Shown: piece by piece, positions 62,476-64,000 of the stretch
How the letters are laid out: each line of letters opens with the position of its first letter
Numbering within the stretch: position 1 is the stretch's first letter
Notes under the pieces: generated by a model
What the model was told of the DNA's origin: nothing
Database searches by the model: none
What the model saw: the letters and a program-made list of their open reading frames with translations, nothing else
Translations under genes and position numbers: made by a program
DNA from: Aureococcus anophagefferens
Lineage: Eukaryota > Sar > Pelagophyceae > Pelagomonadales > Pelagomonadaceae
NCBI RefSeq assembly: GCF_000186865.1
Contig: NW_008705565.1
Span: 1,511,686-1,575,685, forward strand
Direction: 5' to 3'
DNA: 64,000 nt

Positions 62476-62594
62476 CGCAACCGGGCTGCATCGATGCGGC
62501 CGCATCTACTTGGCTATCTTGCAAGCTTGGCTCGAACGACCGCATCACTGCTCTCGAGCGCGCCGCCCTCCGTGCTGCCGTCCGAGCCCGGAGC

Positions 62595-64000
62595 ATGGGC
62601 GCGGAACCGGAGGGTTGCTACGACGCCCCCCCGACGGCGTCGATGAAGCGCAACTTCTCGGGCCAGGTCTGCCGCCCGGAAGGTGCGCCCCCCGCCCCGC
62701 GCTCCCTCCCCCCGCCGCTCCGTCGGAAAGCCGCGACCCCGCGCGCCCCAGGCGTTTCCCGCGGCCCGCCCTGCGGCTACCACGCGGGCCAGCGCGTGGA
62801 CGTGCTCGACACGGTGAAGAAGTGGGCCGAGGCCGAGGTCGTCCGCGTCGACGACGCCGCGCGGCGCCTGCTCGTGACGTACACGTACTGGAGCGACAAG
62901 TGGGACGAGTGGCTGCCCGCCGAGAGCCCGCGCATCGCGCCCTTCGGGTCCCGCACCTACCAGCGGGGCGGCGCGCCCACGCCGGGCCAGCGCGTCGAGG
63001 CGCTCGACGAGACGGGCGCGTGGCTCGAGGCCGAGGTTCTGGACGCGCGGCCGGGCGCGGCGTTCGTGCACTACAAGGGCTTCCACCGCAAGTTCGACGA
63101 CTGGGTCGACGTCGGCACGCGGCTCCGGGAGTTCGGGCGGACCCGCGCGCCCCAGCTCCGGAAGCGGCCGCCGCCGCCGCGGCGGACGTACGCCGTGGCC
63201 GACGGCCCGGAGACGGACGACGGCGCGCCGCGGCCCGCGGAAGCCGGGGCGCCGGCGCCGCGGGCGCCGCGGCCCCCGCGCGCCGTGCCGGCGACGGGCG
63301 ACGTCTTCGACCGCTACCAGCGCTGCCTCCGGCGCCGGGGCCTGAGCCTCGTCCGCGTCGACGGCGACGGCAACTGCCTCTTCCGGTCCGTCGCGCACCA
63401 GGTCTACGGCGACGACGTGCACCACGACGTCGTGCGCCGCAAGTGCATGGACTACATGGACGCGGAGCAGGCCTTCTTCGAGCCCTACGTCGAGGGCGAC
63501 GCGTCCGCGTTCCGCCCCGTGTGGAAATCAACCACCGGTTTGGGGGGTCCCCACCAAACTTCAGAACTCTCTAGCTCGGTCAAATCGAAGTCGATTCGGC
63601 TGATTTTTGGACGAATCGATTGCTCTCGTCGAGTTCTCGAAGCACGGCAGAAAGCCTTGCGTCGAAACGGTCGCATACGCGCACATTGAAGTCGGGTTGA
63701 AGATTTGAGTTCCACGCAGGTTCCGCCGCTACGTCGCCGCGAAGCGCCGCGACGGCGCGTGGGGCGACGAGCCCGAGGTCCAGGCGCTCTGCGAGCTCTA
63801 CGACCGGCCCGCGGAGATCTGGTCCTACGACGCCGCGGCCAACGCCAAGGCCGGCGGCGCCAAGGTGCTCCGGACCTTCCACGGCGGCGAGCAGGCGTCC
63901 GCGGGCGGCGCGATGGCCGTCGGCGACGTCCGCCGCGCGCCCATGCGCCTCTCGTACTACGGCGGCGGCCACTACGACTCCGTCGTGCGCGACGCGGAGC
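62595..64000 (+). CDS. OTU-family deubiquitinase (OTUD5-like) with two Tudor/Agenet-like modules; interrupted by an introner; 3' end outside window
   Basis: Exons: 62595-62682, 62752-63508 and 63720 onward (the first intron, 69 bp, is an in-frame length and less certain). The N-terminal part has paired barrels: YHAGQRVDVLDTVKKWAEAEVV to YWSDKWDEWLPAES, and PGQRVEALDETGAWLEAEVL to KFDDWVDVGTRL. The OTU domain follows: VRVDGDGNCLFRSVAHQVYGDDVHH (catalytic Asp/Cys), then CMDYMDAEQAFFEPYVEGDASA joined by splicing to FRRYVAAKRRDGAWGDEPEVQA, ELYDRPAEIWSYD, and YYGGGHYDSVV with the catalytic His. The order matches OTUD5. It removes ubiquitin. The stop codon lies beyond position 64000. Confidence 0.88.
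62683..62751 (+). other. Probable short intron in the OTU gene
   Basis: GTGCGCC donor, C-rich interior and CCCCAG acceptor, 69 bp, the same donor style and length as the BET1 intron. Its length is a multiple of three with no stop, so retention would only insert 23 Pro/Arg/Ala residues in a disordered N-terminus. The splice is likely but cannot be decided from sequence. Confidence 0.5.
63517..63719 (-). mobile_element. Introner element, subfamily A, inverted copy, forming an intron of the OTU gene
   Basis: 203 bp, reverse complement of the element at 22130-22332 with strong identity across the interior. Left end CCGTGTGGAAATCAA, right end TTGAGTTCCACGCAG. The 8-bp target duplication is GTTCCGCC (63509-63516 and 63720-63727). 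The intron is 63509-63719 (211 bp), with GT donor from the duplication and the element's terminal CAG as acceptor. Splicing yields DASAFRRYVAAK inside the OTU domain with no base gained or lost. Confidence 0.93.

Overview
The window looks like nuclear DNA of a eukaryotic microalga, most like a pelagophyte stramenopile of the Aureococcus anophagefferens type. The reasons are very high GC, dense intron-poor genes, several proteins with an N-terminal signal peptide followed by an Ala/Phe-Val-Pro plastid motif, eukaryote-only families (BET1 SNARE, ISWI, METTL16, giant USP, OTU, Nse1), and introns that are short inverted-repeat transposons (introners), a feature established for Aureococcus. The species is an inference. 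No prokaryotic operons, CRISPR arrays, rRNA or convincing tRNA genes are seen. Two N runs (20939-20999 and 33998-34166) are assembly gaps inside genes.

Layout. 1-9.6 kb: partial sulfotransferase, coiled-coil protein, PDI-like thioredoxin protein, plastid DEAD-box helicase, BET1 SNARE, polytopic membrane protein, Nse1. 9.9-16 kb: endonuclease/phosphatase-fold protein of unusual base composition, an orphan exon next to a perfect 30-bp palindrome, an omega-like plastid protein, a small mitochondrial-looking protein, a lumenal-looking protein and a GDA1/CD39-like NTPase. 16-25 kb: one giant ubiquitin-specific protease gene with two introner introns. 25-37 kb: AP2 protein, unknown helical protein, METTL16, 6PGDH-like reductase, Gal3ST-like sulfotransferase, SDR, EamA transporter, coiled-coil protein, Cys-rich secreted protein, PCD-like protein. 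37-50.8 kb: HMG-box/ISWI remodeller, an F-box-like gene split by an 870-bp inverted-repeat transposon, CASTOR/POLLUX-like channel, two unknowns, ATRIP-like protein. 50.8-64 kb: LRR protein, plastid EttA, membrane protein, FKBP, third sulfotransferase-like protein, HisI, secreted Cys-rich repeat protein, MYND protein, and an OTU deubiquitinase interrupted by an inverted copy of the introner in the USP gene.

Organisation. Genes alternate strand almost strictly. Head-to-head pairs are often only 60-220 bp apart between start codons, and tail-to-tail pairs are 0-80 bp apart; two convergent pairs have overlapping stop codons. Bidirectional promoters and shared 3' ends are therefore the rule. There is no single pathway, but recurring themes are ubiquitin removal (USP, OTU), chromatin and genome maintenance (ISWI, AP2, Nse1, ATRIP-like), plastid gene expression (DEAD helicase, EttA, omega-like) and sulfotransfer (three genes).

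The best discovery material is the introner set: three insertions, two subfamilies and both orientations. Each has an 8-bp target duplication that supplies the 5' splice site and a terminal CAG that supplies the 3' splice site. Next are the fresh TIR insertion at 41685-42554 and a 74-bp duplication that uncoupled two overlapping gene ends at 29.3 kb.
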